Shown here one piece after another: positions 23,506-35,222 of a stretch of DNA of 64,000 bases. The translations under genes were made by a program, and so were the position numbers. The stretch comes from Chrysemys picta bellii (taxonomy: Eukaryota; Chordata; Testudines; Emydidae), in the NCBI RefSeq assembly GCF_011386835.1, contig NC_088792.1, positions 59,276,081 through 59,340,080 on the forward strand, given 5' to 3'. Numbering within the stretch: position 1 is the first letter of the stretch; each line of letters opens with the position of its first letter. Under the pieces are notes generated by a model. It was not told where the DNA came from, did not search any database, and worked only from the letters and a program-made list of their open reading frames with translations.

Positions 23506-25484
23506 CCTGGTCTCTTCTCCTACCCTGGCAGAAGAGCAGGATGGGCTGTAGTGCAGAGGTTTGTAGTCTAGTCTTCTGGCATTTTTCTTTCATGTGCAGT
23601 TTCATAGGACTACTTCATAATCTAGGCCTAAATGAGCAAAGTCCCACATTTGCGTGTGTAGCTTGATGTTTGTGTGTGTAAATCAGGCAACTACATGTAG
23701 CAAATGGCTGTTTATATGTGAAAGTGTGGGATTTTGCCTACATGGTGGGTGCACATGCATTTTGCATGATGTTTGAAAATCATGGCCCTGTATGAGTCAG
23801 CTGGTAGCACATTCATCCAATGTGCATCAAGTTCAGAGACATTATGGTACCACATCAGGAATCAAGCTCAATATACTGAGGGCTGGCCCTTTACTTTTTC
23901 ATTTGTGCCATCAAAACTGCCAGAAAGGTCAGACTTCAGTGATCAGGACAAGAGCTCATGAACCGTCCCAGCAAGAAGTTCAGGGTGAGCTAAAAACTCT
24001 ATTTAAAAAAATGGTAATATCTGCAGGGAAGATTCAGGCCCATTTATCTGCTATGTGAGTCTTGCTATGGCTAATTAGCTGCCCCACTCACTGCCCCCTG
24101 CCATCCATATCAGAAATACACCATATGTAATTTAATCTCTTGATTGTATTGCTAATGTGCTGTGATAAACCAGTAACAATATTGAACGATACAGAGGTTG
24201 TGCTGTTAAAACAGATGCTACTGTCATATTCTCCCGAGTGAATTGCATAGGAAACTGATTGGAAGACAGTCTTATATCTTCACTTAGTGTAAGAGAGAAC
24301 TTCCAGTACATTTCCAGACTGCAATTTAGCAAGGGCTCTTTCAGAATTTTGATAATGGATTAAATTGTTTTGAGCACAAAAATATAAAGCATCTCCTCCT
24401 ACTGACTAAAATTTATAACTGTGGCTTACATAGTAGCTTAGTAGTTCACATATGGCTTATGTCAATGGCAGAAACCATGTTATTTTCTAAATCACATTGA
24501 TTTGTTATGTGGTACTGAAAGATCTTAAACAGAATCATTGGCTATAAATTACAGCATCTAGTCTTCTATGTTCTTATCTGTGTTTCAGATCCATCAAAAT
24601 GAGCCCAGGACTCAAGTCTTCTATGTACACAATGCTACTAGTCAAAGAATCAGAACTAAGGCCATTCAATTTCCTCCTTTTTTGGAGTCAGGCCAGGCTG
24701 ACATTTTCCTTTCTGTTAGTTTTGGCAAAGAGGAAAGAGAGGGGAAACTTTACTGCTCTGCTACGGATGGATTTTTTATTTTGTTTTTATTAAAAATGTT
24801 GAAACATGGGCCCTATGTCAAAATTATTTTATTATTGAAGGCTGGGTGGGGTGAATGAACTGGCAACTGTTCAGAAAGCCATTAACAGCACTGATAACGG
24901 AGAATCCTATTCAGCCACTACAGTGCAGCAATGTTTAATTGCAATAAATTTTACTACAATCTGGTGACTGATGTGCACACTTAATGAATCGGTACAGATT
25001 CAAAGGTTAATCTGCTGGGAGGTAACAAGCTCTGCCCATCTGATACTGTAACCAAAATATGATATTTGTTAGTTACATGATGATATTTTTTGGGCATGAA
25101 ACAGAAAGAATGAGTTTTTGTTGGCTGCAGATTTGTTAGGTCTCCAAGACCAAAACATTGAAAAAGCAACAACCCTAATGGTGATTCTTGAACCACGTAC
25201 AAAACTTAAGTATATTAGAGGTGAAACGTGATCCCCTGAATAAAATGGATTGTTCGGCATCAAAGAACTTACATGAGAAACAGAGTGTTCCATGAATAAA
25301 GCTTGCACACGTGTCATAAAGCCCTCACACCCCAACCAGCCTTTCTTATTGCTAGTCCCCTAGCCAGTTATAATCAAGAAATGGGCCGAATTTTCTTAGG
25401 GACCACTGGGGCAAACTAGTCAAGTGAACTTGAAAGTGTGAAACTATTAATGTTAAGACCTTCTTTACTGATCAGCAGTATTAT
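23506..25484. other. No recognisable feature
   Basis: Non-coding. A splice-acceptor-like 'ctgtgtttcag' at 24578-24588 precedes a short open stretch, but there is no supporting family match, so no exon is called. Confidence 0.4.
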
Positions 25485-25842
25485 AACTAGACATGCCAAA
25501 CCCACGAAAAAAACCTGTCGAGATTGGCTTGTTTTCGGCTTAATTGGCTTATGAGTTGCTTGTTGGCTAGTTTTTGGGTTGTAGCTTGTTGCTTGTTGTA
25601 GGTTGTTGCTTCTTTTTTTTTGATCGGCTCCTGGCAAGCAGGGGCAAGGGGGAGAGAGAGTCATGGGTGCATAGGGGGCCCACCATAGACCCAGACTGCA
25701 CACCGAGGGTATCTAGTCACATAGAGTGTTGGGTGTCTTAGGGATTGGCTAGTTTTGGCCTTGTTTTGAAATGGGATTAGCTTGATTTTGGGTTTATTGT
25801 GAAAGTTGGGGTGCTTATTTACTGCATGAAAGTTGGCACCCA
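25485..25842. repeat. 'ttggctt/ttgcttgttg' repeat of unknown class
   Basis: G/T-rich plus strand with reiterated 'ggctt', 'gcttgttg' and 'ggctagttttt' words in two blocks (25523-25615 and 25740-25800). The middle (25625-25735) has normal composition. Inverted ends are not obvious. I recall such words from turtle interspersed repeats but cannot name the family. Confidence 0.4.
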
Positions 25843-25942
25843 CGCACCCCTCCAAACCCAACATTTGAGAGCAATGGTGAAAGCAAGGAAAGTGATTGAA
25901 AAAAAAGGAAGGATGGCTCAGGAGTTGGGTTGTTGTTCTCAG

Positions 25943-26100
25943 ATGATGCATTTAATTCCTGGCTCTGCCACACAATTCTTCTGTGACCTTTGGCATATCT
26001 CTTAGCCTCTCTGTGGCTCTGTTCCCCATCTGTAAAATGGGGATAATAGCTCTTCCCTGCCTCACCAGGGTGTTCTGAAGGTAAACACATTAATGATTAT
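25943..26100 (+). mobile_element. MIR-like SINE, sense
   Basis: The order 'cctggctctgccac', 'tgtgacctttggca', 'cttagcctctctgtg', 'ccccatctgtaaaatgggga' and 'aatag' is the classic core and 3' half of the amniote MIR (CORE-SINE) family. The tRNA-like head is missing or diverged. Confidence 0.8.
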
Positions 26101-26334
26101 GAGGCCTGCAGACACACTGACCACCTATGATAGAGAGACAATGTGCTATTGGAAGCATTCTCACAGTTTTTCTTTTTTTTTTAATAATAAGGCCTCAGTT
26201 CTGCATTGAGACCCATAACACTAACAGTGCCTCCCTCCCCACACACTGAAATTCTGCACAATTCTCTGTGCAGGATCATAGCTGATACCATCGGAAGCAA
26301 GGGGTGAGTCATTGCGAATAAAGGATAAAAGCTA

Positions 26335-26560
26335 GCGGTGGTAGCATGGGCTGGTCAAATGAGCACTGGACTGTAAATCAGGCAGACCCAAGCTCTAACG
26401 CCAGCTCTGTGACTCACTTTGCAGTGTGGCCTTTTGCAAATCACTTCATTTCTTTGCCACCATTTGCCCAACTGTCTAATAGGCATAGTGATGTGTACTG
26501 ACCTACCACCCAGCAGTATTCTGAGAATTCATTTGTTAATAGTCATAGCACACTCTGAAC
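26335..26560 (+). mobile_element. MIR-like SINE, sense
   Basis: 'gtggtagcatgggctggtc' and 'gagcactggactgtaaatcaggcag' resemble the tRNA-like head, 'gctctgtgactcact' and 'gcaaatcacttcatttct' the core, and 'ctgtctaataggcatagtgat' the usual 'ctgtaaaatggggataat' position. Divergence is considerable. Confidence 0.65.
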
Positions 26561-26599
26561 AGTTGGTTGGGTGCAGGTCTTGCTGGGTAACCACACCAT

Positions 26600-26747
26600 G
26601 ACATTGCTTTGTCTTTCCTGTCCCCTTCCCTGACTGTCTGGTTATAATCCACTTGTGAATGTCAGGTTAAATTTAGACTGCACATTCTTCAAGGTGGGGA
26701 TGATGTTCCTACATGCTTTGAGGGGGCCTTCTAGGCACTCAAAAAAG
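26600..26747 (+). repeat. 3' tail of an amniote SINE/LINE ending in (TAA)-rich DNA
   Basis: 'gggggccttctaggcactc' followed by AT-rich TAA repeats matches the 'ggggcc...taggcgctac...aataataataa' tail seen widely in sauropsid repeats. The TAA tail itself begins the left arm of the hairpin that follows. Confidence 0.45.
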
Positions 26748-26968
26748 ATGATGAATAGTATAATAATGTAATAAATAATAATAGTAATAATTGTCTATAA
26801 GAGTATTAGTATTGTGAACTTCTCCATGGCAAAACCAAGAAGATATTGTAGTTTGATATTTATACAACAAAATCTTCTTGGTTTTGCCATGGAGAAGTTC
26901 ACAATACTAATACACTTATAGACAATTATTACTATTATTATTAATTACATTATTATACTATTCATCAT
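26748..26968. repeat. Near-perfect 97-bp inverted repeat with 27-bp loop
   Basis: The left arm 26748-26844 and right arm 26872-26968 are reverse complements with two mismatches in 97, separated by 26845-26871. Transcribed, this would form a long hairpin; in DNA, a cruciform. The outer third of each arm is TAA/TTA-rich and the inner part is unique-looking ('ccatggcaaaaccaagaag'). The high identity points to a recent origin or ongoing gene conversion between the arms. Confidence 0.95.
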
Positions 26969-26974
26969 ATAGTT

Positions 26975-27180
26975 CTTACATAGAGTTTTGCATCAGTAGA
27001 GCTCAAAGTAAAGTACTTTACAAAGAAGGTGTCATTATCTCCATTTTAAAGACAGGGAGACTGAGATATTAAGTGACTTGCCCAAGGTCATCCAGGAGAC
27101 CAACAGCAGAGTCACAAATAGAACCCATATCTCTGGAGTCCCACTCCAGGGTGCAATCCACTAGGCAATACTGCCTCTCC
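26975..27180 (-). mobile_element. MIR-like SINE, antisense
   Basis: The plus strand reads 'ctccattttaaagacagg', 'aagtgacttgcccaaggtca', 'cagcagagtcacaaatagaa', 'tctctggagtcccactcc' and 'atccactaggcaatactgcc', the reverse complement order of MIR from 3' to 5'. It follows the 97-bp hairpin by only a few bases. Confidence 0.8.
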
Positions 27181-28172
27181 TTAAGGCATAAGTCTTCCTC
27201 CTCTCTGTAGATGTGTGAGTTGGCTATAGAAAAAGGAAATTAGAGGCAAGCTCCACCTCCTTGCTTCAGTCAGAATGAATATGGCCTCAGTGTAGCAATG
27301 TGGACTGTTGCACTTCAAAACAAACATTGTCTGCTTTCCCTCACAAGTTATGTCAAGAAAAAGCAACTGTAGTTCATAGCAGGAGCCCCACCAATGGAGG
27401 CTGTCAAAGAGATACTCAGAATAAGTGCATTACTGGCCAACTTTTGGGACATCTTTCACTATGTGTTTGCACAGTGCCTACCACAGTGGGGCCTCAGTGT
27501 CATTTGGGTCCTCTAAGTCCAACTGTAATATTTTTATTATTTTTATTAATAATCTATCCCCATTGGTACCTGCAGCTACTAGCATAAACCAGAGGTGATT
27601 CCCATCTGCAATGTATAAAGGTTTGCAGCCAACACCAAGAGTCTTCCCTTTAGCACTGTAACTTGTGGAAGGTAAAAAGGAATTAATGTCTAGAGCCCAA
27701 ACCTTGGATCTGAACAGCTCCAAACATTGAGGGGCTCATAATCCAGATCCAAACCCCAGTATTTCACTTCTGGCTGATCTCTATCAGTTAAAGTATTTAC
27801 TTTGCCTTGGGAAAGTCTCTTCCTTCTGTGCCCTTGTGAGATCCACCTCTGTGACAAATAGTTGGTAATTAAGGTAGCTGAGAAAGGTTAAAATACGAAG
27901 CAGTGTGTTTTCCAAATAAGATAAGTGCCTATATTAGTGGCAAATCAATTAAAAACCCTGTTGTGATAACAGGCTCCCCTGCCATCTCCCCACTCATTCT
28001 TAATCAGGCTTCAAACATGAAGTGTGAATCATTTGGATGTGATCTTATCTGGTAATGGTGCCTGCTTTCATTACCATAAATGGCAAAAGTTACTTGCAAC
28101 AGATAACATTTTGTTTATTTTCCATTGTATTGCTGGAAAAAATGAATATCAATGTCTGTTATTTATAACTAA
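27181..28172. other. Mostly unassigned; one short repeat tail
   Basis: At 27455-27545, 'cactatgtgtttgcacagtgcctaccac', 'tggggcctc' and a TTA-rich end resemble the tail type at 26600. The rest shows nothing recognisable. Confidence 0.4.
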
Positions 28173-28322
28173 ATGCCTGATCCAGAATGCAGAACCTTCT
28201 GATACAAAGAGACTCCTCTTGACTACGGTGGGCTCTGGAGTAAGTTCTAACTGTACACTGAAAACATGTGACAGCAATGGCAAAACTCCCATTGAATCTA
28301 GTTGGTCCAGGATCAGGCCAAA
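28173..28322. repeat. Palindromic 'cctgatcc' MITE-like repeat
   Basis: Begins 'tgcctgatccagaat' and ends with the complement 'aggatcaggcc', with 'actcctcttgac' and 'actcccattgaat' in the middle, the usual plan of this short palindromic family. A 114-codon frame running through it is chance. Confidence 0.4.
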
Positions 28323-30706
28323 ACACACGTACAGGATTCTCAACATACTTTGTATATTTAAGCGGTAGGTGGATAATATATATGTATGTGTAAGTCTTAT
28401 AACCACCCCTTCCCACCGGACAACACTGTGATTGCGAAGACAGAGTTGCTAGGTAAAATCAAGAAGATTTAGAAGGCTAACTGACCTATTCGCTATATAC
28501 TTTCCCCTCCTTTTGAACTACCCAAAAGAATAGCAACATTATCATTGGTTAAAAGCATATGATGAAAAAGTTGCAATCAGGTTACATATCACTGGTTGGT
28601 ATTAGCTGGGTTAGCTAGTGACTAATAAACTCCTGATTTTCAAGATTCTTAGGAGAATAAAGGGGTTCAGTGGAATAACTCCTGATAGTGAAAGATGAAC
28701 AAGTGATGCCACAGGTTTCATGTGCTGAGTACTATGAAATGTGTAGTGTGTGATGACTATGATAATTTTCTACTTGGTAAACTGTATAAATAGAAATGTG
28801 AGAGGGTATTTTCAAAACAGAAATTATATATTTAATTTATATTTTTGCAGAAAGATGTAGAAAACATAAAGGAGATCACCTTATCTTAAGAAGTAGTAAC
28901 GATCATTCCTACCTTCAAGACTAAACGTTTTCTCTCTCTCAGAAAATGTAAGTTCAAATGACTGGATGACGTGTTGCCAATAGTCCAAGTATCTAACCTT
29001 TCCTACATCCCTTTCACTTCATCAGTCAATTGACTGGACTGTGAAGAGTTCAGAAAGTTATGTATATTGTCAGGGAAGTGGTTGGTGAGCACCAGCTCAG
29101 AATATGAAAAGAATTGCTCATGTTTTTTTCTACACTGTGAGTGCTTAAGATGAGGACTAGTGTTGGCACCGAACAGGTGAGAGTAGCCAAAAATACAGAA
29201 AAAAGTGGTTTTATTTTTAAATACTTTTTCCATTGTGGTGAGATTAAGAACCTACTAAGAGACAGCTGAAACTTTAGGATGTTAATTCAACAAGTCTTGT
29301 TTTTTACATGCTTTTTACTGAAATCTCAGTGTGGGGATTAAAGTTAGCTAGTGAAGACAGAAGAGTAGAGTTTCACTGTTAGGTGTATATATTTTGGCAG
29401 AAAAAACTAAGTAAAATATATATAAATGAATTGGGTCACTTGTGAAAGGGGTGGATGTAGAAATGGCAGAGGGCTATGTTGAGGTTACAGTAAAGAGTGC
29501 CCTGAGGACTACGGCAAACAGCACAGCATACTGGGATACCATCAAAAGAGACTGAGAGACTATATATGGGTGCTCAGAATTCAGAACTTGAAAAATAATC
29601 CAAAGATTTCTGAATTCAAAAGGAAAGAGCATATGTGTCCCCCAAAGATGTTCTACTTACAACAATATTGTAACCATGTTTAGTAAATGACCATCTGTTG
29701 CCTGCCTCATGAAATAACCCTTGATAGACTGTCCTAAGCCTGTCCTTAAGAAATTTAATGTCTATGGCGTAACCAGGGAATATCAAGGTCAACTACAAAA
29801 ATACATGATGGATGATGTACAGTCAGAGTGCATAGCCTGAACCTGGTCAAATAAAGATTCGCTATGTTCATCTAGAGTGAAGTGGCTGAGGGCTGTAATA
29901 AATTGATCCCAAACAGCCCTTCATTTGTGTGTGGTTGTGATATTCAGGAGCGAGTGAGAAAAACAGAAAGTCTTGGAGTATCCTGAAGGAATGTATAAAG
30001 TTAGCATGGTGATGAAAGGATCAAGGGGGAAGGATGGCTCAGGAAATGTCAAGATGGTGATGGAATGATGGAATGAGGAAGGACATCATGGTGAGTAAAA
30101 GAAAAAAATTAAATGAAAAAGAAGATTGTGAAGAGACACTCAACGTATTCCTTTACTATCCTCTTATGGGACCACTTAAAAAAGAAAACACATACTCTTA
30201 ATTATTTAATAATCCTATCTATATGGAGAGTTTTGTAAATAGTTTTCCATTCTTTTCTTACAAAGAGGATTGATAGCTTCATATGCTATTTCCACCTTTT
30301 TCTACATTTATTCTTTTTTTGTCCCAAAATAAAATTGGGGTTAAAAAAGTTTGTCTGATATTAGAAGTAACTTGTTGCTGTCAGTATTAAAATATATTTG
30401 TTACCATCATAGGGATATGATCTGCTAATGTTAGGGGTATGTTTTTTGCACCATTCAAAGCAGATTATTAATGAATGAATTGTTATTAGAACTCATAGGT
30501 CACGTGCTGAAAATATACCCCATTCCTTATACGTCAATAATTGTACATCACACACACTGTTGCCAATAGTGATAAACTTCCATATGTAAATTAATCACAC
30601 AGCTACTTAAAAATTCTCCTTCTACCAAATGGGAATGTTTACCATCACTACATTTCCTAACATATGTAAGGTTGAGGTTACAGTTATCTAAGGCCCCACA
30701 CTGGGC
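28323..30706. other. No recognisable feature
   Basis: AT-rich, CpG-poor non-coding DNA with no named repeat seen in 2.4 kb. Confidence 0.5.
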
Positions 30707-30910
30707 TAGATTTTTAAAGGTATTTAGATGCCTAAAGATGCAGATGGTACTTTTGAAAATCCCACAAGGTGCATTGGATTTTAAAATTACATGAGTCCAT
30801 CTTTTGTGCCTTTTGCTAGGAAAAAATATTTGGTCAAGGTTTTCAAAAGTAACTGGTGACTCTAGGTACCTCAAATTTTTGGGTGTCAAACTTGAGAGGG
30901 ACATCAGAAA
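30707..30910. repeat. 'ttttgaaaatc/cctaaag' interspersed repeat copy
   Basis: 'tttagatgcctaaagatgcag', 'acttttgaaaatccca' and 'ttttcaaaagtaactgg' are the words seen at 21064-22190. The 118-codon minus-strand frame over it has no signature. A diverged relative may lie at 32448-32540. Confidence 0.45.
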
Positions 30911-31137
30911 GTGCTAAGCACCCGCCATTTGAAATATCATCCCCTTTTAAGATGTCTCAAATTAGCCACCCAGGTATGGAGGTATCCATACTCACTAGTT
31001 GCGTTTCCGAATCTTAGGCATTTTGTATTTAAATAAAAGTCTTCTCTCTCACCATCAATCTTCTGTGGTAGTACTGACATGAGTAGGCAAAAACCTCATA
31101 ATGCTGGATTTGTGGTGAAATCACAATCATTTCTTTG

Positions 31138-31262
31138 CATCCGAAGAAGTGGGCTGTAGTCCACGAAAGCTTATGCTCTAATAAATTTGTTAGTCTCTAA
31201 GGTGCCACAAGTCCTCCTGTTCTTCTTTTTGCGGATACAGACTAACACGGCTGCTACTCTGA
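31138..31262 (+). mobile_element. Hammerhead-like short retroelement, full copy with 13-bp target duplication
   Basis: The direct repeat aatcatttctttg flanks the copy at 31125-31137 and 31263-31275. The insert opens with the hammerhead-like core: CCGAAGA (31141-31147), stem II gtgg/ccac (31149-31152 with 31161-31164), GAAA (31165-31168) and a small stem III agc-ttat-gct, leaving C31178 at the expected cleavage position. After it come 'aataaatttgttagtctc', 'aaggtgccacaagt' and the terminal 'actaacacggctgctactct'. At about 125 bp it is the cleanest single copy here. Confidence 0.85.
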
Positions 31263-31275
31263 AATCATTTCTTTG

Positions 31276-33786
31276 TAACACAACGTGATACCATAAATAA
31301 AGAAGCATAACATTAGGATCAGATAGAAGAGACAAGGTGTGATATATCCATATCTATATCTATCTTTAAAATAAGAAAGAGAACAAAAAATGACTGGCAA
31401 AATAAATTGCTTTTTGTAGAGATGTTATTTGCTTTAGAGTCTATCTCTGAGTTTGCTTTTGCTTTGATAAGACAGTAGCTGTTTTCAGCAGGCAGGGATA
31501 AGTTTATACTAGAGTGCGTATGAATGTGTCTAGGATACAGATACAGTCCCTTTGGTACTTATCGACCACTGGGCAAAACAAAATCAGATCTGCTTCTTTG
31601 GCACAAGAAACAGGTGCAACATTTCTTCTTTGTCTTTGTCTGACATGAAAGATCCTAGCACCTCTGTACTCCACGGCCTGTGTCCTTTGGAGTAAAGCTC
31701 CTTCCGTTGGTTCTCCGCAAATACTGGCAGATGGTCAACTTCTTTCCTGGGCTTTGCCAATGACAATACTCTGTGCTTCATTGTTTCCTTTGTGTGTCTG
31801 TGTCTGACATGATTTTCCTTGAACACAGAAAAAAGTTCACAGTCCTTTGGTATAAGTAAAACAAGTTGCCTGCGGACATTATGCAAGCTAATGTTGCAGT
31901 ACAGACTGACATGGGGCTGTCACAATTCACTTTGTTAAATCCAGGATTACCTTTCTCCTCTGTCAGGATCTCTTGAACAAGGGGAAGAAGGGTGAAACTC
32001 TCAAATTATGGTTGGATGCTTGCATCAACCACAATGTGCCCCTACATATTTGACAGAACCCTGATAACCGTCATTTCACAGCTTGCTGCTGTCCTGATCT
32101 CTCTGTTTTTTATGTGTCTTTATGTCCTGCTATTTCTCCAACTGGTTAACAAGCACGTGTTCTTTCCCACAGAAGACAACAGCAAGTGACATGCATGCCT
32201 TTACTTGATTTGACTCTTTCCACATTGATGGTAGCATCTCATGAAAAGGTACCTTACTGACTAGAAGCAGAATCACTCAGGAAAGAAAAAAGCAAATTTA
32301 TCTATGATGAGAGAGACTTTTTAGCTCATTCCATGTTAAATGAGCTGAAATCTGAAAATCTGACCCTACCTAGAGAAATCAAATGTGCTATAGAATGGGC
32401 ATCAAGTGTCATATTTTTAGCACAAATGTCCCATAGTTAGTACTGCCAAGATTTTCAAAAAGTGATGAGATTTTAGGTCCCTCCATTTTTGGTTACTCAA
32501 CCTGAGAGACTTTGAAATGGCTTGATTTTCAGGAATTGTTGAGCATTCCAATTGGCCTATATATCAGGTAATATTGTGATAAATAATTTCAAATATTATC
32601 TCATGTCTCCAGAACTCACCTGATGGAAAAAAATGAATATTTCACATGGCTGTAATATTAGTTACACTAATAGGCTTACATTTTCTTTGCCAGAACATGT
32701 AACGATGTCCTGTGTTGGTACTGATGATATAAGATAAAGTTCATAGCTTGTAAAGTTCATCATGTCAGTTTCACCTACAGAAGAAGTGGTGACAGTGTGA
32801 CATCATCTATGGAATTATAGATTTGTTTTATACCACACATTCAGATTTTTTTTATTGGCCTTGAGTTTAGAGAAAATCTACACAGGAAACCAAAGTGCAA
32901 AACTAACACAACCAGATTTGACATCAAATGTAGATTGAAATAGTTTTGTGATCTCAATTTACCAGAAATTCAAATGAAGATATCAAAACAGGACAAGAGG
33001 AGGGAAATAAAGAGAAAACTTTAGCATTATCAAATTGCAGCTCTGGTCAAAGATTTGCCTGTGCAGTACAATAAGTTCTTACTGTCTATGGAACTTCAGA
33101 GAACTCAGTATCCTTTGCCTGGTCTTTGAAGTCACCAAGACACCGTTGCCTGTGATAAAAGAGTTTATTTATAACTTGCTTGGTTTATGTCTTTTCCCAC
33201 TAAACCAGCAGGCTTCCCAAGGTTTGGGGATATAATTTCAAGGCCTGTTAAACCTCTGTCAAAGTTTTGTTGCTCCCCTAAGGAGCCTGACTATCCAACA
33301 TTCTGTTTGCTGTGACAGTGCTTCATGTGAAAGCATTCAGAAAACTGACAGCTTGAAGTGCTAGAGTTTTTGTAACTCAAAGTGGCATTTAATCTGAAAA
33401 ATAACATTAGGAAATCAGCATATAATTGGCTTTTTACTTCCTGTCCTCCTCACCTCCCATGCCCCCTTTGCTTTCCTAAGAGATAAGTCAAAGCATGATG
33501 CGGTAAGTTCCTGATCTCTGTGGAAGGATGATACTTTTACCTAACCCAGCAAAGCCTAATATGCAGCGATCGAGGATTGTGTTGTTGTTCTTTGTGCTAC
33601 TGAAAACTACTAACATAGATTATAATAAATATAGTAACAATATATTGGATAATACAAATGAGAGATCCTGCTAATAAATGATGTTTCTCACTGTACATGT
33701 TTTTATGACTCTGTCACGGTTATGATGTTGGTATTAATCAACAAATACTTCTCTCTTATTTTTATATGCAGTGCATTTGTAGGCAT
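31276..33786. other. Mostly unassigned non-coding DNA
   Basis: A minus-strand frame at 31584-31886 looks more protein-like than most but has no recognised family or neighbouring exon. At 32448-32540 there are 'ttttcaaaa' words like those of the family at 21064. Nothing else was identified. Confidence 0.45.
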
Positions 33787-33897
33787 ATCAGTCCCAGGAT
33801 ATTAGAGAGACAAGGTGAATGAGGTAATATCCTTTATTGGACCAGAAATTGGTTCAATAAAAGATATTACTTTACCTACTTTGCCTCTCTCTATTGT
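33787..33897. mobile_element. Inverted dimer of the 'aggtaatatc-tttattggacc' retroelement family
   Basis: The left arm (33804-33843, 'agagagacaaggtg', 'gaggtaatatcctttattgg') is mirrored by the right arm (33851-33890) around a 7-bp centre. A possible short target duplication taggcat lies at 33780-33786 and 33898-33904. The outer left end 'tcccaggatattag' is the family's terminal word, also present at 53811-53819. This family is related in plan to the one at 31138. Confidence 0.75.
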
Positions 33898-33904
33898 TAG
33901 GCAT

Positions 33905-34713
33905 TCACATCCTGTAATGTCTTTACAGAAATTGCTTCACTGATACCACCAGCTAACTTGTACCTTCAATTAGAAATATCCAGACTAAAAATGCATTCAA
34001 AGAACAAACTGCTGTTCTCAGGTCCACAGAGTAGATCCCAACTCGTAGTCTGCTGTCCAACATGCACAGAATCCCAGTGATGTGCATTTGAAGTTTTGAA
34101 AGCAGAATATTAGAGTTCAGAACTGTCATCTGGATTTGATGGCAGAATTTTGAATGTGTTAGTTGTTCCTTCAAGTCTCAGCCATGAATGACAGCAGTGA
34201 GCTTGGTGGACATTGTTCTGGCCAGTTTATAAACTACTGTAATGACAGAAGAATGTCAAAAATTGGAAATTTGGGTTTGGTTCTCATAAGCACCCAAAAT
34301 TTCACATGGATAACTAAACCTCCAGGCCTCTGAAACTGAGCTGAAAATCTCATGAGAACAGGCTAATGTGCAATTCTCAGTAATTCCTTATCTTGGTGAG
34401 GCAAGAACTGCCACGATCATGGTATTTCAGCATTTTATGTTCTTATATGGAGAAGTGTAAAAATTAAAAATAATGTAACTGAATATTTCAATACCTTAAA
34501 AATGGGTTTGGCTCTAGAAAGGGATAATTAGCTAAATGGGGGACTTTCTTTTTTCTTCCAAACTACTATAGTTCACTCATTCATATTATAACCCTTAAAA
34601 ACAGGAGTTCAGGGAACACTATTAGATTGCTTATATCTAATGGTCAAACAACCACATAGTAATTAAATCCAACAGAGAAGATATCAACCATCCTAGCAGT
34701 GTAAGAAAGAAAC
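33905..34713. other. No recognisable feature
   Basis: Non-coding spacer between two retroelement copies. Confidence 0.5.
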
Positions 34714-34725
34714 TTAGAAATAGAA

Positions 34726-34875
34726 AGCAACAGAGGGTCCTGTGGCAAAGCGTCTGATGAAGTGGGCATTCACCCACGAAAGCTTATGCTCCAATACTTC
34801 TGTTAGTCTTAAAGGTGCCACAGGACCCTCTGTTGCTTTTTACAGATTCAGACTAACACGGCTACCCCTCTGATA
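34726..34875 (+). mobile_element. Hammerhead-like retroelement with inverted 22-bp ends and 12-bp target duplication
   Basis: The direct repeat ttagaaatagaa lies at 34714-34725 and 34876-34887. The first 22 bp of the insert (34726-34747) are a perfect reverse complement of 34816-34837. Just inside the left arm is the best hammerhead core of the window: CTGATGA (34754-34760), stem II gtggg/cccac (34762-34766 with 34773-34777), GAAA (34778-34781), stem III agc-ttat-gct (34781-34790) and C34791 at the cleavage site. One extra A sits between the CTGATGA and stem II. Stem I pairing is not obvious. The element ends 'gactaacacggctacccctc'. Confidence 0.9.
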
Positions 34876-34909
34876 TTAGAAATAGAAGAGAGAGATATGG
34901 TCAACAGTC

Positions 34910-35222
34910 TGCCAGTCTTACCAAATCCAAGCATTCAAAAATCACAACTCAAGTCACATAAAATCTTGAGATTTGTTTAAACTCATGCGATTTTAAAATA
35001 ATATTACATTTGGGGTTCCTTTTATTTGCCTTTTGGTTTTTGAGCCTTTAGGGTTCATGTTTCCAAGCTTTTCTCTGCACCAATAAAGGCTGGAAATGGG
35101 GGAAGGGAGGAGGAAAGAGCAGGGATCTGAGTTTCTCACATAGTCACTTGACTTTAGGAGTTGGGCCTTTAAGAAAAACACCAAATGTCATGAGAGTCAT
35201 AAAAGCATGAAAGCTGGCAACA
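34910..35222. mobile_element. Non-autonomous DNA element, 'aaatcat...gagcctttagggttc' family
   Basis: It runs from 'ctgccagtcttaccaaatcc' to 'atgaaagctggcaacac', so the ends are roughly inverted (tgccag.../...ctggca). Internal words 'tgagcctttagggttc' and 'tgagatttgtttaaa' recur at 49217-49420. The class is inferred, probably hAT-like, and the edges are approximate. Confidence 0.5.

Noticed and set aside
24568..24858. Possible exon after 'ctgtgtttcag'
   Set aside because: The acceptor-like word is common by chance. The two overlapping frames give unrelated, low-information peptides and no donor site is convincing.
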